DNA of 64,000 nucleotides, taken from positions 17,434,120 through 17,498,119 of the forward strand of contig OX335661.1 in assembly GCA_946894095.1 (NCBI GenBank). Reading direction: 5' to 3'. Position numbers and translations under genes: made by a program. Under the pieces are notes generated by a model that saw only the letters and a list, made by a program, of their open reading frames with translations, was not told the DNA's origin and did no database searches. Shown piece by piece: positions 9,181 to 21,589 of this stretch (position 1 is its first letter; every line of letters begins with the position of its first letter). This DNA comes from Incurvaria masculella (Eukaryota > Arthropoda > Insecta > Lepidoptera > Incurvariidae).

Positions 9181-12100
9181 CTGATGCAGGAAAATATATT
9201 TGTATGAAGCCGTCTGATGGTCCATTTCAACAGAATCAAACGTGGATCCAATGAACATAATATCATCAAAATTCCATTCGTGACAAACCTTTCGCTTATT
9301 CGTAAGTAACTCGTTCCGTGCTATTTTCTACCCTTTTTCAGCAGCAGATAATATATCACTATGATATATGCTATATCATATTTGATATATATCTTGAACA
9401 TTGATTGCTGTGCAGATGACAGCACTGCGCTAGCCAGGGAAACCAGTCAAATTACCGCAAGTGTAGGAAGGAATAGGATATAATCGTATAGGAAGATAAT
9501 CGGCACCTCATTGTTACAAGAAACGGGTGTCTTTAGTGCGAGGCGGACGCTGTTCACTGCTACTCTGCATACGACCATTTTGAAATTCTCTATGTCGACC
9601 AGATGCTTTACAGGTCGAGAATAAAGACAAGCTCGCTTTCATCCATAGGCTAAACTATTGAGTGCACTGCCCTACTTAGACATTTCCCCCAAAGTAAAAC
9701 CTGGGGTCATTTAAAACGAATGACAAGCAGCACCTGCATGGCTTTCGCAGAACCCGAGAGAGTTTGAGACTGAGATCCCACGCACGTCGTCGGAAACCTC
9801 TTGGTCGACGGCCTTGCGTATTCCAGGCCTGAATGGACTGAGCTAATGACAAAGCCTGAAAATAATGATATTACCGAAAATCGATTATAATTTTGAAATA
9901 CCATAAATACACAAACCTTATTTGTAGCCAGACACTGCGGTGAAGGAACTTACAAAAATCTTTAAGGTTATAAAAAAAACATATTTCGTACACGTAAGTA
10001 TTTAGATATTCATAATTTATTAATGACAATTGACAATTAGTTTAAAGGTTGTCTTCAAATTCCTGGAATTGCCTCTTAGTTTCTTCATCGGGTTCCTTTC
10101 TGTCGTTGACGTCTCTTGTGTACAATCTGCCCCACACCCCAAAGGTGAGTAGATCTCTCTGCGGACGTGCCAGTCGCATCACCACCCTCTCTTGCTCCTC
10201 GTGATCCTGTGCCGCGTGGTAGATGCTATTATTCTTTATTGCCTCTATTCGGTATGTGAAGTTGGAGGGACTCAGAGGGTATTTGGTCGTTTGAAAAGAC
10301 ATCGGGTAATAGAATGCGTCGTTGCATTTCAACGTTTCGTTGTATTTCGGTGCATGGCCGATCAGGGTTATTTGCAGATGCTCAATGTCATATTTCGCTG
10401 AGGTCGTCGAGTCGGTGAACCTAGAAAGTAAAAGCAAAAACGTTGTTCATGATAATGTGCAAAATTTAAGATTAAGAAATATTTTTAGGAATGATTACAA
10501 TAAGCCCTTAGAATTCAAACGAGACAACTGTCAGACGAGCACCAGACAGAGCATGACCAATGAGGACCAGTATATGAGGCGGATTATCAATCTTATATTG
10601 ACACGGATAAATTTGCATAATATGGCCGACAGTAAGTAGAACTTTAAAATTTTGACAGATTTAAAAATGTTCCCTTAAAAAAAGCAACAGTTATGTCGTT
10701 CTGAATTCCGATTGATTTAATTTTGTTTGAGTCCGACCGTTGCTGTCCTCGACACTGACGGCGGCGACATTTGTCTTGGATTGGTCTGGTTGAACATTGG
10801 TAAGTAATTACGAGCCATATTCGTGAATGTCTTAAAAACTGCAGATGGTAGCTAAGTGATAAAGGTAATTTGCTGCCGCTCTCATTATCTCTACTTAGGT
10901 AATTAATTTTTTCATGATCCAAGCGTAATGACAAATACAAGAATGAATAATACGCAGCCGTTAAAAGCGAACTGGCTGCATTCGAGTTTTACCTTCAGGA
11001 CATCACATGTTATAAAAAATAATGTTGTTTACTATCGTTTTCACTATCGGCAAACTTATCCATGTCGGACTGTAGGGACCGACGATAGGTAATGGTAATG
11101 TATCGTTCGTCCGGTTTGAGCAAAACAAAACGGACTGCAGGGTGCTACTGGATTCATGTCACGATGGTGCCGCACACATGTGATCGCACCTGTCTGCGCA
11201 TGTGGTGACGTTGGTGGTGAGGCAGGCGACTAGTGCGCATGCGCTAACGCCGAGAGTGCGTTGCACGTACGAGTTGACGCCATTTTGGAGGAAGCCGCGG
11301 TATCGGTAGTGCTGCCCACGTATCTCCTTAAAAAATAAAAATATTTCCAGATTTACCAACATTCTTGTATGACCAGATGAAGCGGTGAAATTAGAAAAAT
11401 ATGAACAGACGAACACCTTAGGGGAAACTGAAAACAGGAAAAACACATGCTTATTGCGTAGATGGCGTTTTTATGTATTTAACTGGACGTGGGTGGCATA
11501 CCAAACCCACTGTCATGATATTAGCCCAACTACTGCTACGCCAGAACCTTCTCTTTTTGGGCAAGGCTACATTGAAATTGATCGAAAATACGAACAAGTT
11601 TTCATTTATATTTCGACCATCTATACATTCAATGCGTTGGTATTAACTCGGGCGGGCTTAACCTTCCATCTATTAGGGAAATGGGAACCTACACATTGAG
11701 ATAGTTTCCGAACCATGGAAAAGCTTGCAATCGTGACGAAATGCACGTATCTTACTCAGAAATAGAAATAAAATGGTGCATGAATGGGATAGGAACTTGA
11801 ACCTTGGCATGCAAAGCGATACTGATGATAGGCACAACACAAGCAATGCAAGCAACTAAAGCTGTATCTAGTAATAGTATGTAATGTGACTCACCTCAAA
11901 GCTGTCTGCATTGCATGCGGTTAATTAAAGCTTAGTAAGCATCGTTAAGTAACATGCACGCGCCAAACATGCATTCACTACCAAACGTAGAATCATTTTT
12001 ATTTATTGTCAAGTTATATTCACAAAACATTCTTAGGTACAAGGAACGACAATACTTTTAATTTTAATTTTTATCCAACCTTAAAAGGAGGTCTAAATTT

Positions 12101-15100
12101 AAAAATAAGCTTTCAAAAATCTTTACCTACTTTTATTGTATTTTCTTGAAAGATTGTGACTTAATTTCGGGCTCACGACTGAAGCTAAATGTAATCATAA
12201 ATAGGTTTTCTCTATTAAAAAACTTTTTTTATGTGACCATAGGTGAGGTGAATATTATGAATTTTGCATTTCGAAGGAATTGATAAAAATTTGTAAAGTA
12301 AGAAAAAAGGTCTCGCTTCAGGAGCAGCTAGCTGGTTCATCTGTGCCGGATCGCTGAGGATGACCCCGAAAAAAAAAATTATGTAACCTGGTCAGCAGTC
12401 CGGTGAAGCTGCCGCAGCTGGATGGAGAAGTGGCACGTGACGTCACCGTCCTGCAGCGTGAACTCCTGCAGCTCCTCCGTCTCCTCCACGAGCCTCGTCA
12501 CGTGCGACGGCAGCGACTGGTCCCGCTTCAGGACCAGCTCGTCCATCTGTCCCGGCTCGTTGGGGAGGGCCCCCGGGTAGGACATTCCCGAAACCTGGCC
12601 CGGTCTCTTGGGTACTTGGGACACTAGGAGCTGACGCGTGTTGACACCTGGCATCGTGCTGATTAGAGCTCCGGCCTTGCCTGAGTAGATGCCACTCCCT
12701 GGAAGACAATTTAACGCAATTTCTAAGGAGGCCAATCCTGTTTTCATAAACAGAAAACCAAGTAAGAACTCTACTCTCAGACAATTTAATATCATATCCG
12801 CACTTTCTGTTCACTTTCTGGTTTGAAACTCTTTTGAAATATAGGCCTACCACAGTTTTCAATACATCATTCACGGTAAAATTAATCTTTAGAATTGTCG
12901 GCATTACAGTATTATAAAATAAAACGGAAGTCGGGTATACTCTCGACTGGATAAAACCGTTAGAAGACCAGTGACCAATCCTATAAGGCCGTTACAAACT
13001 ACACAGAAAGAACACAATAAACCAATAAAGAACCAAGAATTGATTGACGATTCCAAAACAATGTTCAATAATTCAGCCAATTTTAACATGTTTTATCAAG
13101 GAGCTTAAAGAATTGATGAAAAAGTTGATGTTCTCAGGATAGGAAGCTTAAACTCGAAAACAAGCATGTGAGGTTGCACATCATCAAATGGATACTCACC
13201 AGCGCTGCCGACGCGAACGTTGCTGGCTCCAGAAGCAAGGAAGTTGATCTCATTGGCGAACGCGTACGCCTCTTGAATTTCGACGGCTAAAGAATAAAAC
13301 GTTTCAAAGATCAATTAACTAGAATTGTGCTGTACGGCAGTAGAATACACGATACAGTTATAAAAAAGTAATCAGCTAGAAGATGTTAAAAAAATTATTG
13401 TGGCGTATGCTTTGACGCTAGAAATTGATAAAAAATAAACCACGATCTTAAATTTTGGAATCATAAAATTATTGATAGGTTATTGCACGTAATACATAAA
13501 ATACCATAGTATAAAGGACAGCAAGATACAATCAAATCTAAAGTAACCGGTCAAGAAGGGCATCTCGGAGAACCACATGGTGGGGTACACGACGTCGGTT
13601 ATGTTCAGCTTCTGAAGCACTTGGATGGCGGGCACTTGGAACATGAGGTCGAAGCAGATGAAATGTCCGAAGGTGACCCCGAAGTCAGTGCTGAAGACGC
13701 CCAGATCGTCCTGGAACGCAGGCGTGCGCGAGTACTCGCCGAAAAGGTTGATCTTTCGGTACCTGAAATATAGAGGAATATATAGTTAGATTTTAGCATT
13801 GATTCTGTTTTTATATGCAACCTGACATGGATGGCTAATACCACAAAAAAACCGTTATGATACACCACATTCCCGAAGGAATTAGATGCCATGACCGTAA
13901 CTTCCCTTTATGAGCACGGCTACATTGAACTGGATGGAAAACACGGACAATTTTAAGTGCCGCTTCGACCATCTATCATTAAATGCGGTGGTATTAACCT
14001 GTACGAAATGGACCCTCCCACCTAGTAAGTACGGGAGGGGACCTAGAATGTAACGCGGAATCCGAACCACGAACGACGAATCCCTTAATCGGCTCTTACG
14101 ACATGCACAGAAAGAAATTCAGTGAGGCCGATTTACGTGCCAGAACTCACACAGCACGAGTTAAAGGCATCAATGATTCGGCTGTTTTATTGAAAATAAT
14201 AAATAGATGCGTACATAACACAGTTGTCGGTCTATTTGTGATTTGGAGAGAGTTTTCCTCCTTTTCCAGCATAATGACTTACATATTTCATATGTTTTGT
14301 CGTTTCTTTCGCCCACATGGTGATATTTCCGAAGAGAACATCGGCAGCAACATGAGTTACCTATCGACGATGGTGCCGCTGCGATCGAACACTACGTTGG
14401 TGTTGAAGCGGTAGCGGTCGGACGTCGGGCAGTACTCGCCGGCCGCGTCCGAGCAGTCCATCTCCTCCTGGACGTTCACCACCACGTAGAGCTGGTGCTC
14501 GCGAGCTGCCGCCGACAGCTGCACCAGAACCTGAAACCATTACAGATACTAAGTAATACTAACCTATGCAGTTTTATTATATTAACCCATCACGTGGCAT
14601 TATCAAAGGAACGATGTAGCTAGGCGCAATTCAAGAAACTTTCCTGTGCATGATCATGGCACTGTACCAACTTGCAAGTTGGAAAAAGGTGGCAGAAAAA
14701 CTGCATTGCATGCTCTGGAATTCGAACCCGCGGATTTTTTTTGAATACTGTATTTTTAGAAAAAAAAATCCAACCATCCAACCCGATCCAAACCATCAAA
14801 CCCGCCCCGGGTTCGCACGGGTTTATCTCAAAACATCTGGGCAGGGTACACCGATGAAGCGGTCAAGCAACGATTGTTATCTGACTTCGTTGATAAATAT
14901 AAAAAAATCTAAGTGAAAACCAAAACGTGTAAACATTAAAATAAATAAAACAAAGCCTATGTTAGACAGTGTTAATGGTGATAATCATAGATAAATAGGA
15001 AGCAGATATGCCATCGCGGCCACTATGAGACCAGCTGTGTCCAATTTTGCAAACATAGTAGGAGACGTATTGGACGGTTTGCGTTGGTGGAAATAACTTG

Positions 15101-18100
15101 ACGAACGCATTTTCAGAGCAAATTCGCGCGCGGTAGCGATGTTTCGACTGTATGACATACGAGGCGCCGTCGGATTCCCATACATTTATATGGTAATTTT
15201 GACCAAACGTCGGAAAAACGAAATCCACCGAATGCCACTTCTCCTACCTTTCTCTTGAGTGGTGATAATCTAGCTTTCAGTGGGGAAAGAATTTTCTAAA
15301 TTGGACCATTTCACAGATTAGTTCTTAAGGTGGCCCAACCCGCTCATCTCCCCATACAAAAGGGGAAAGAAGATCACGACCATATTTCTTGTCAGAGATC
15401 CAAAATTTTGCTCAAAATAGCTTTATTTGATCGAACTAGATGTCTGATGACCATTGGCATTGCACAATTGTGTTTGGTTTCTAAGTTATAAGGTCCGAAA
15501 GTTCGAATTTTTCGCGCGTTTTATACAATAACTTTGGAGGTGGATTACGCAATGATAAAGTAAGAACATCGTAAAAAGATTAGTCATCAGACATAGATTA
15601 TTTAATCAAGATTTATGATCTATTTGGTTTTTGTTAGATTTTTGACTACAGCGGTCGTGGTTTACTTTTAGCTATAAGTCGTTTTGAAATTAAAATTTTC
15701 GTAAATCTTACCAAATCATACATGTGCTTAACATTGTCTTTTTGTGGACATGTTGCATCTTCCTCATCGCGGAGCCTGTCTTATTCTTTGAAACAGAGAA
15801 GGTCCCACAGCGCAACAGCACGGTTTTGTACCGTGCCTGCGAATGAGTTGGGCCCGCCGGGTTGGGCCGCCTTAAGAATAGCCCCTACAATCAAACCAAC
15901 AAACAAAAACAACCCTTACCTCTTTATATAACTGTGTAGATGTGCCTTCAAAGTATACGTGAATTATTGAAATTTAAAGTAAACTTACATCGTCGAAGAG
16001 TTCAGGGTGCAATGCTGGGATGGGATACTGCTGCAGCAGGCCGTGGATGGGCACCACCACAGACGAGCCTCGCGTCAGAGTCATCTCGGGAAACACCACG
16101 ATGTCCGCATTCTGCCAATCACACGCAGAACACGTTCAAGTTTTGTCATCTGGATAATTCGAGATGAGACATTCAAGATGTTGTTATACTACCCGGGACG
16201 GATGTTGTCCTACCCCCTCCAAGCGCCAGCAGCTGCGCAGAAATATTATCTAATATTTAAAATAACACAGCTGTTTGCGAGTGGAGGGAACCAGCTAATA
16301 TCCATCTAGACAAATACACAAGCTTTGATTAAACGTTTCAAGGGAAAAAAAAATTATGAAGTTTTCTTTTGGGCTAGAAAATACTTTACGAGAATCGATA
16401 TGGAGATTTTTGCTTCCTCGAATACTAAAATAATATTTAATGTCTTTTGGAAGTTTTTATTTTACATATTTTTACATCCAGAAGCTCATAACAGGCGGTC
16501 TAAAATAATCAAGAAATATTTTCATTTCTTTCTTTCTAACCCCTTTCCTCAATAAATTGTCTTGCATCAATAAATCAACCAAATTGTGGCTCAGATGTGT
16601 TTAAGGACACGTACGTACTTGCTGTGCGGCTTGCTGGATGAAGGTAATGTAGTTCTGCAGGTTGACGGCGGAGTCCGCGTCGGGGTTGTACTCCAGGACT
16701 GCTGCGGTGTAGTGCGTATCCTCAGGAGTCGACCGCTGTCGAGTTCAAACGTTGCATAAAAAAGTAGGAATGCAGAAGAGGTTGATACCATAGTGGCTGT
16801 TTCATTGCACCGGCGCCGGCGCTACAAATGGCATCATTCGGTTGAATTAAACAAACACCCCACATGGTGAAACCTAATTGACATAATCCTGAGACCGAAT
16901 ATTGGTGCTCAGAAATAGTCTAGAAATGGCCACGGGCACGATGTGTACATTTGTTTTTGGGCAAGCACGGCAGTTGACTCTGTATGTATTACTACCGCAC
17001 TCGCTTGCCGGCGTACATCTATTGTCCAAACCCTAATGCTACCAACCTACCTACCTACGTGCCACAACGACTACGAGTCCGACGACCAAAGACAACCTAA
17101 GGATGGGCATCCACTGACCTAGAAGTACCCTGATCCAAACATTCAGACCTGTAGCTGCGGACTGTTGTAAAAGTTATGTCAAATTCCCTGAATTTGACTT
17201 GACTGATTTTAAATTTATCACAGAACATGGTGTCAGAAAATGTTTTCAATGAATAAATCTGTGAAGTTATTGTGAATTTTGAGTCCAAGTGATAAGCTTA
17301 AATTTAAATAAAATATTGGTAGAAAATCATGAAACGCATGTGGAGGTTTCTGCGAAATAAAATTGTAGTAAGAAAGCGTTGGAGCCTCTTGAGGTAAACG
17401 GCACTGTTGCCAATAAATTGGATAAACTGGATCATCAGGCTCAAGATCTACCTCCGAGCAAATGAATTAAAGGCGTGAATGTTCTAAGAAAAGTGGAATA
17501 ATTTCTGCACTACATAGGAATGACGGGATACAAATGTTCCAGTAACTAAACCTTGATATAATTATAGATATTGTAAAGTGGTATTGGATTTGGTGAACTT
17601 ATTCGAACAACACTGCACGCCGGTAACGAATATTGTCATTTTTCAGATGCATAGGTTTATTTCTGAACGCCAAGCAGCCAATGATTCTACATATGATTTC
17701 GTGACTGCAGAAAAAAACCTAAGCTTTGATACTAATCGGTACGGGATGTTTTCATAGTTGGTCTCAACTAACATAATGACTATATACGCGAAAAGCTGTA
17801 CAAGAGGAGAGTTTAACATTGAAAAAGGCCTTAAAGATTTCCAAAAGTGTTGAAGTATAATAGTACAAAAAGTATAAGTGAGCAAGAAGAAAGAAGACTA
17901 CACAGAACATTTACAAAATATCTATGGATTCACCTGTCAATACGAGTACTTTTATGAATCAAAAGAACACCCAGGCTAAGTATTATTCTACAATATGTTT
18001 TTGTTTATGTTTGAAGATAGTGTGTTGTGTTCATGGAGACCCATTGGTTGGGTTTGTTTTAGCTCTGAATTTGTCTCTCCACAAAAGTTGTTTGTGCGTT

Positions 18101-18196
18101 GTCTGTTGGTCTGCTGGAGACAAACAAGTTGAAACCCACCTGGAGCGACAATGCCACCAGGCCGAGGCAGACGACCGCCGCCAGCGCTCTCTTCAT
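8084..18196 (-). CDS. Vanin/biotinidase-like amidohydrolase, two alternative C-termini
   Basis: Coding exons in transcript order: 18196-18140, 16735-16619, 16111-15989, 14530-14361, 13762-13548, 13286-13200 and 12698-12388, then either 11311-11190 plus 10420-10042 (526 aa) or 9180-9056 plus 8495-8084 (538 aa). Every junction has GT-AG ends and matching phase. The start ATG at 18196 opens a signal peptide (MKRALAAVVCLGLVALSLQ), so the enzyme is secreted or surface-bound. The nitrilase-superfamily triad is visible: Glu67 in VVFPE, Lys159 in YRKINLFGE and Cys192 in FICFD. GSGIYSGKAG is also typical of vanins. Family members hydrolyse pantetheine or biotin amides; which substrate is used here cannot be told. 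Length is normal for the family. Introns hold SINEs and a 97-bp tandem repeat. The two terminal exon pairs could instead be a remnant of a tandem paralogue. Confidence 0.9.
8674..9107 (-). repeat. 97-bp tandem repeat made from the end of exon 8b and its splice donor
   Basis: About 4.4 units with exact 97-bp spacing, measured from GGCCCGTTG/GACCCGCTG at 8692, 8789, 8886, 8983 and 9080. The unit nearest the gene start is the real end of exon 8b. The others repeat the last roughly 50 exon bases, the donor and about 45 intron bases. Minus-strand donors follow positions 9056, 8959, 8862 and 8765. Copies downstream read GTACTTGTC at the donor, whereas the presumed native one reads GTATTTGTC. Confidence 0.9.
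9181..10015. other. Spacer between the proximal and distal terminal exon pairs, no exon seen
   Basis: No vanin-like exon is visible here, so the distal pair has no upstream exons of its own. A short run of TATATC-type repeats occurs near 9350-9395. Nothing else is recognisable. Confidence 0.5.
10016..10021 (-). terminator. Poly(A) signal AATAAA for the proximal vanin-like isoform
   Basis: AATAAA on the minus strand lies about 20 bases after the stop codon at 10042. Its presence between the two terminal exon pairs supports alternative polyadenylation. Confidence 0.65.
10042..11311 (-). CDS. Proximal alternative terminal exon pair of the vanin-like gene (8a, 9a)
   Basis: Exon 8a is 11311-11190 (starts HYRYRGFLQNG, follows exon 7 in phase 0, leaves in phase 2) and exon 9a is 10420-10042 (starts RFTDSTTSAKYD after the split Arg codon). 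The predicted C-terminus runs past FGVWGRLYTRD into a charged tail rich in Glu and Lys with no hydrophobic segment, so this form should be soluble. The acceptor of exon 8a has a weak pyrimidine tract. The two exons are AT-richer than the distal pair. Confidence 0.82.
10422..11189. other. Intron between exons 8a and 9a, nothing recognised
   Basis: About 770 bases without a repeat or coding segment that I can name. Confidence 0.5.
11483..11845 (-). mobile_element. tRNA-headed SINE, old copy in vanin-like intron 7
   Basis: It shares the body of the better-preserved element at 30081-30470: GGCTACATTGAA, TTTCGACCATC, GGCGGGCTTAACC and GTTTCCGAACCATGGAA are recognisable. The head lies at the right, so the element is on the minus strand. 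Many substitutions suggest an old insertion. The B-box region is visible as the reverse complement of GAACTTGAACC. Confidence 0.7.
11851..12308. other. Remaining intron 7 sequence, AT-rich, nothing recognised
   Basis: No exon-like or repeat sequence seen apart from short T and A runs. Confidence 0.45.
12309..12366 (-). repeat. Decayed duplicate of part of vanin-like exon 7
   Basis: GTCTCGCTTCAGGAGCAGCT and CATCTGTGCCGG resemble GTCCCGCTTCAGGACCAGCT and CATCTGTCCCGG inside exon 7 at about 12521-12560, in the same order and strand. It lies in the intron just after the exon end and is not open in a useful frame. Confidence 0.6.
13820..14100 (-). mobile_element. SINE copy in vanin-like intron 4, 5S-head type body
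   Basis: The body runs from ACATGGATGGCTAATACCAC to CGGAATCCGAACCACG. Its GGGAGGGGACCTAGAATG and CGGAATCCGAACCAC segments match the 24797-25170 copy better than the 30081 copy. The 5S-like head itself is missing. Confidence 0.7.
14572..15720. other. Part of vanin-like intron 3, mostly unassigned
   Basis: The segment near 15340-15375 (CGCTCATCTCCCCATACAAA followed by GGGGAAAGAAGAT) recurs near 49198-49230, so it belongs to a dispersed repeat. A B-box-like GGTTCGAATTCC on the minus strand near 14718-14730 may be a decayed SINE head. No coding exon is visible. Confidence 0.45.
16112..16618. other. Vanin-like intron 2, nothing recognised
   Basis: AT-rich intron with no repeat that I can name. 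Confidence 0.5.
16736..18139. other. Vanin-like intron 1, nothing recognised
   Basis: About 1.4 kb, AT-rich, containing a short CTACCTACC repeat near 17043-17060. No other exon or mobile element is seen. Confidence 0.5.
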
Positions 18197-18306
18197 GTTG
18201 CGACTGTGTTGTTTACGACTGAGATTTGTGACACTGAGCACACGACCTCACGACAACTGTTTGCGAGTGAAGTGAGCAGTAGGTGCGGCAGCACACAACA
18301 CAACAG

Positions 18307-18317
18307 CTATTTATATA
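18307..18317 (-). promoter_or_regulatory. TATA box of the vanin-like gene
   Basis: TATATAAATAG on the minus strand lies about 110 bases before the start codon at 18196. A transcription start about 30 bases downstream, near 18280, would leave a 5' untranslated region of about 80 bases. TCACTTCACT there could serve as a loose initiator. Confidence 0.65.
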
Positions 18318-18330
18318 CGTGTGAGATACC

Positions 18331-19140
18331 TAAATGTTGTCGACGTCTGATTCATGACGAAGAGATAAAGTGAACCGTGGAATAGTCGCTTTGTATCCTG
18401 CAGGCCCGCTTTGTTCAAGTTTTCTTCAAACATAGTAAGGTGGAATTACAAGCTTTTCGTAACATTTAATGCAGACCGATGGTTAAAACAGTCTGTTTAT
18501 TCTGGACGATTAGCAAGAATGATCTCTACACCTCTTCACTTCCTTGGGAAGAAAGAACGAAAACAGAACAAAGAAGAATACATCAACAGCAGAGAAAAAA
18601 CTTTGCATTGGTCCTTCGAGTAGAAATACTGTAAGATGTACGATGTACAAGAAGTTGAATGAAATGAAACAAATTTCATTTAATTCCGTTAACATGTTAA
18701 CATGAACATTCATGTTACTAAAGGTGAAAAACTATGTAAGCATGAAGGAGATGTCACGATTCTTATGTGCGATCAACGGACACAAAATAGGATAGCATAG
18801 TGAGTTGAAGGCGTGTCCCCTCGTACCGTCAGTAACGATCAGTGACTCTACGATATGCCAGCTAGCTAACGAGCTTAGGTAAGCCCCCTGTCTCGCCAAC
18901 TCAATCAAAAGGGGTTCCCTCTCCAATGCCAAGACCTTTTGCGGCGTAGTAGAAAAAATAAACGGTCTATAAAATAACATCTAATTCGTTATTCTCAATT
19001 CCCTTTTTCATTTTTTAAATGCCTATAAACATATTTTTGGAATTATCTTTTAAGATATCTAAATAGATCCATCAATCACAATTATGGATCATTTATATTA
19101 TAATGTTCTCTGCCAAAAGCGGCCAACTATACATATTTTG
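18331..19140. other. Divergent intergenic region, left part, nothing recognised
   Basis: Upstream of the vanin-like promoter. No repeats or open frames of interest seen. Confidence 0.5.
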
Positions 19141-19262
19141 TCGTATTCAGAGTGGGCGGACTAACTTTAGTGCGCGGATTATGGCCGGAGCAAACCGGTT
19201 TTTGTATGGTTAGTCCTGTGCTAATCCCGTACTAGGTTTTGACAGGTTCACTCTGAATACGA
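19141..19262. mobile_element. 122-bp MITE with perfect 14-bp terminal inverted repeats
   Basis: TCGTATTCAGAGTG at 19141-19154 is the exact reverse complement of CACTCTGAATACGA at 19249-19262. A related one-ended fragment lies at 7148-7207, which shows that the sequence is dispersed. It has no coding capacity and I cannot assign its transposase family. Confidence 0.7.
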
Positions 19263-20206
19263 CTGATTAAGTTCTTCTGTAGACTGATCATAGCCACCAG
19301 TGCGATTGCAGGACCATGGTAGTGACTTCATTACTTATCGAATGTATTGTTATAGCTTACTGTTCTTGTAAAGTCATAATAGATCATAGATAGTGTTTTT
19401 TGAAATTAATTGGAATTTAATTGAGTTGAGTTTGTTGTTACGAGTCATAAACTGTCACGAGTTTAAACTTATGTAAAAGAAGGAAAAAAAATATCCTGAA
19501 ACATTAAACACGAACCAAGGGACGAACGTACGGGGAATTATTGTATTATATTTTTGTGTTAAATTGCTAAAAAGTGAATCTTTATTGTTGGCTGTATAGT
19601 TGCGTAATATTACGATTTTCAATATTATATAACTTAGATGTTAAGATTTCAAATAAATTAATATATTTTATATAACAGACTGAAAACTATTTCAAGATTG
19701 GGTAATTTGATGTGGTCCGTAATTAAGTTAAACAAATACTTTTGGAATCGGGTGCAAACCACCTAATCATTTAAAAAATCTTTACTTCCAACTGATATAT
19801 CTTCATCGACTATGGCAGCGCAGGTTTTGTACTTTGCACGATGACTTTTTATCAGCAAAATGTAATCTTCAACAATATAACATATTTTGAGAAAGCTAAC
19901 CTTATCACGAATACTTACGGCTCCCTCAGCGACCGGCCGGCGGCGCCAGGTGTACTCACACTCTTAACTAGGTAATAATTACACAAAATGTCCTAATCTG
20001 AATTTGGTTGGAAATGGTTACTTTTCCCAATTGTTTTGTGTTTAGTAAGATCAAATAAAAGTAATCTGTGAATGAACGGTGAGTACGCACAGATTCAAAG
20101 TTCTCATGCTGCAAGGCGATTTCAGGAACTTGAAGAGCTAAAACAGTTTGCTACGATAGAGAAAGTTTGAAGATGCCATGAAAACATTAGAGTGGAATAA
20201 ATAAAC
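19263..20206. other. Intergenic AT-rich sequence, nothing recognised
   Basis: No gene or named repeat seen. Confidence 0.5.
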
Positions 20207-20538
20207 AAGTGCGAGTCGGACTCGCACACGAAGGGTTCCGTACCATCATAAAAAAATGTATACAAAAAAATAACGTTTCTTGTATGGGGACCCCCTTTAA
20301 TTTTATTTATTTCTTAATCTTACCTGTTGTTGTTATAGCGGCAAAATAAATACACACTCTGTGAAAATTTCAGCTGTCTATCTGTTACGGTTACTGAGAT
20401 ACAGCCCTGTGACAGACGGACAGACGGACGGACGGACGGACGGACGGACGGACGGACGGACGGACGGACGGACGGACGGACAGCGGAGGCTTAGTAATAG
20501 GGTTCCGTTTTCACCCTTTGGGTACGGAACCCTAAAAA
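20207..20538 (+). mobile_element. MINE-2-like MITE copy 2 with (GGAC)n
   Basis: From AAGTGCGAGTCGGACTCGCA through GGGTTCCGTACC, a CAGCCCTGTGACAGACGGAC segment, about 16 GGAC units at 20412-20480, and the end GGGTACGGAACCCTAAAAA. The GAGTCGGACTC hairpin and the AGGGTTCC/GGAACCCT subterminal inverted repeats are intact. Confidence 0.88.
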
Positions 20539-20999
20539 CTAAAGAAAAAACTAATAGGTATATATACTTCTCAGATATAAAATCCAGAGACTTAGAATGG
20601 GACTAATATTAGACTAAAGGTAGAAGATTTTATTTATATGTTTTGTTTTAATTTTGGAAAAGTATCTATTAGATGCTATTGTATTTTTATTCAAAGGTTT
20701 ATAGTTAATTAATAATAATTATCTGTAGGATACTAATTGGTTTCATTAAAAATATAATTTATATGCTTTTCTTAATAAATTTCGCAAAATTCTCAAGGTT
20801 AATGTTTAAAAACAATACGCCGCAGAAGAATATGTAATAAATACTGACAAAAAGAAAATGTTTCTAACATTTTCCTTGGCCACCATGCATACAATCCTAT
20901 CGGCGTGAGCCACGCTCGGGGCCCTCCACAACCAAACATCTGTCCTGATAAATATCTCATTGAAGGACAGTGTCGCCGATAACACATTGCCGGATTACA

Positions 21000-21176
21000 C
21001 TAATCTCTTTGTTCCTGAGGTTTCCCGCCCTCTCCTGCCGCGTGTCCCGCGCGAGCTCGCCCCGCGCCTGCGCGATAAGTTCCCGAGTGGATTGCCCGCA
21101 GGATCGTGCGGACCGCGTCCCGCTGGGACTCGCTCCACGCCTGACGTCATCAATCAGACCACGGATACATCGATAA
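21000..21176. promoter_or_regulatory. CpG-rich block with CRE palindrome and GATA site
   Basis: A GC- and CpG-rich island of about 130 bases stands out in AT-rich intergenic DNA between two divergent genes. It ends with the palindrome TGACGTCA (21142-21149) and a CGATAAG GATA-type site near 21170. This is compatible with an enhancer or an old promoter, but no transcript start or frame supports a gene here. Confidence 0.35.
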
Positions 21177-21589
21177 GGACACGCGTGAGCAACAACATAG
21201 TATTCAGACGTGATAACAGGTAGATCAGCACAAACACGATTAATTTATATGATTTGTTGATTAAAGTTATCTGTGTTCCGAGAGTTTTCTTCGATTTACT
21301 CCGAAGTTTAGAGCTGAACGACGTTTAATTTTTTTGCGATAAGATTTTCTCGTTATTGCCCACAACTGTGTTAAAGAAAATGTAAAGAAAATACGTTTTT
21401 CTCGTGACGTCATAACACGTGAAACTGCACTGCATTCAGGGCTGTATTTTGAATGATGAATACTTAGTTGGCTGGTGCCAATGATTTGAATTATGTTGGG
21501 ACTGAGTATGCGATCGTAGCTAATCACTTACGGCTTACGGCGCGGCCAAGAGGGGCAGAAAGGAGTATCCGATGGCCCCATACACCTTA

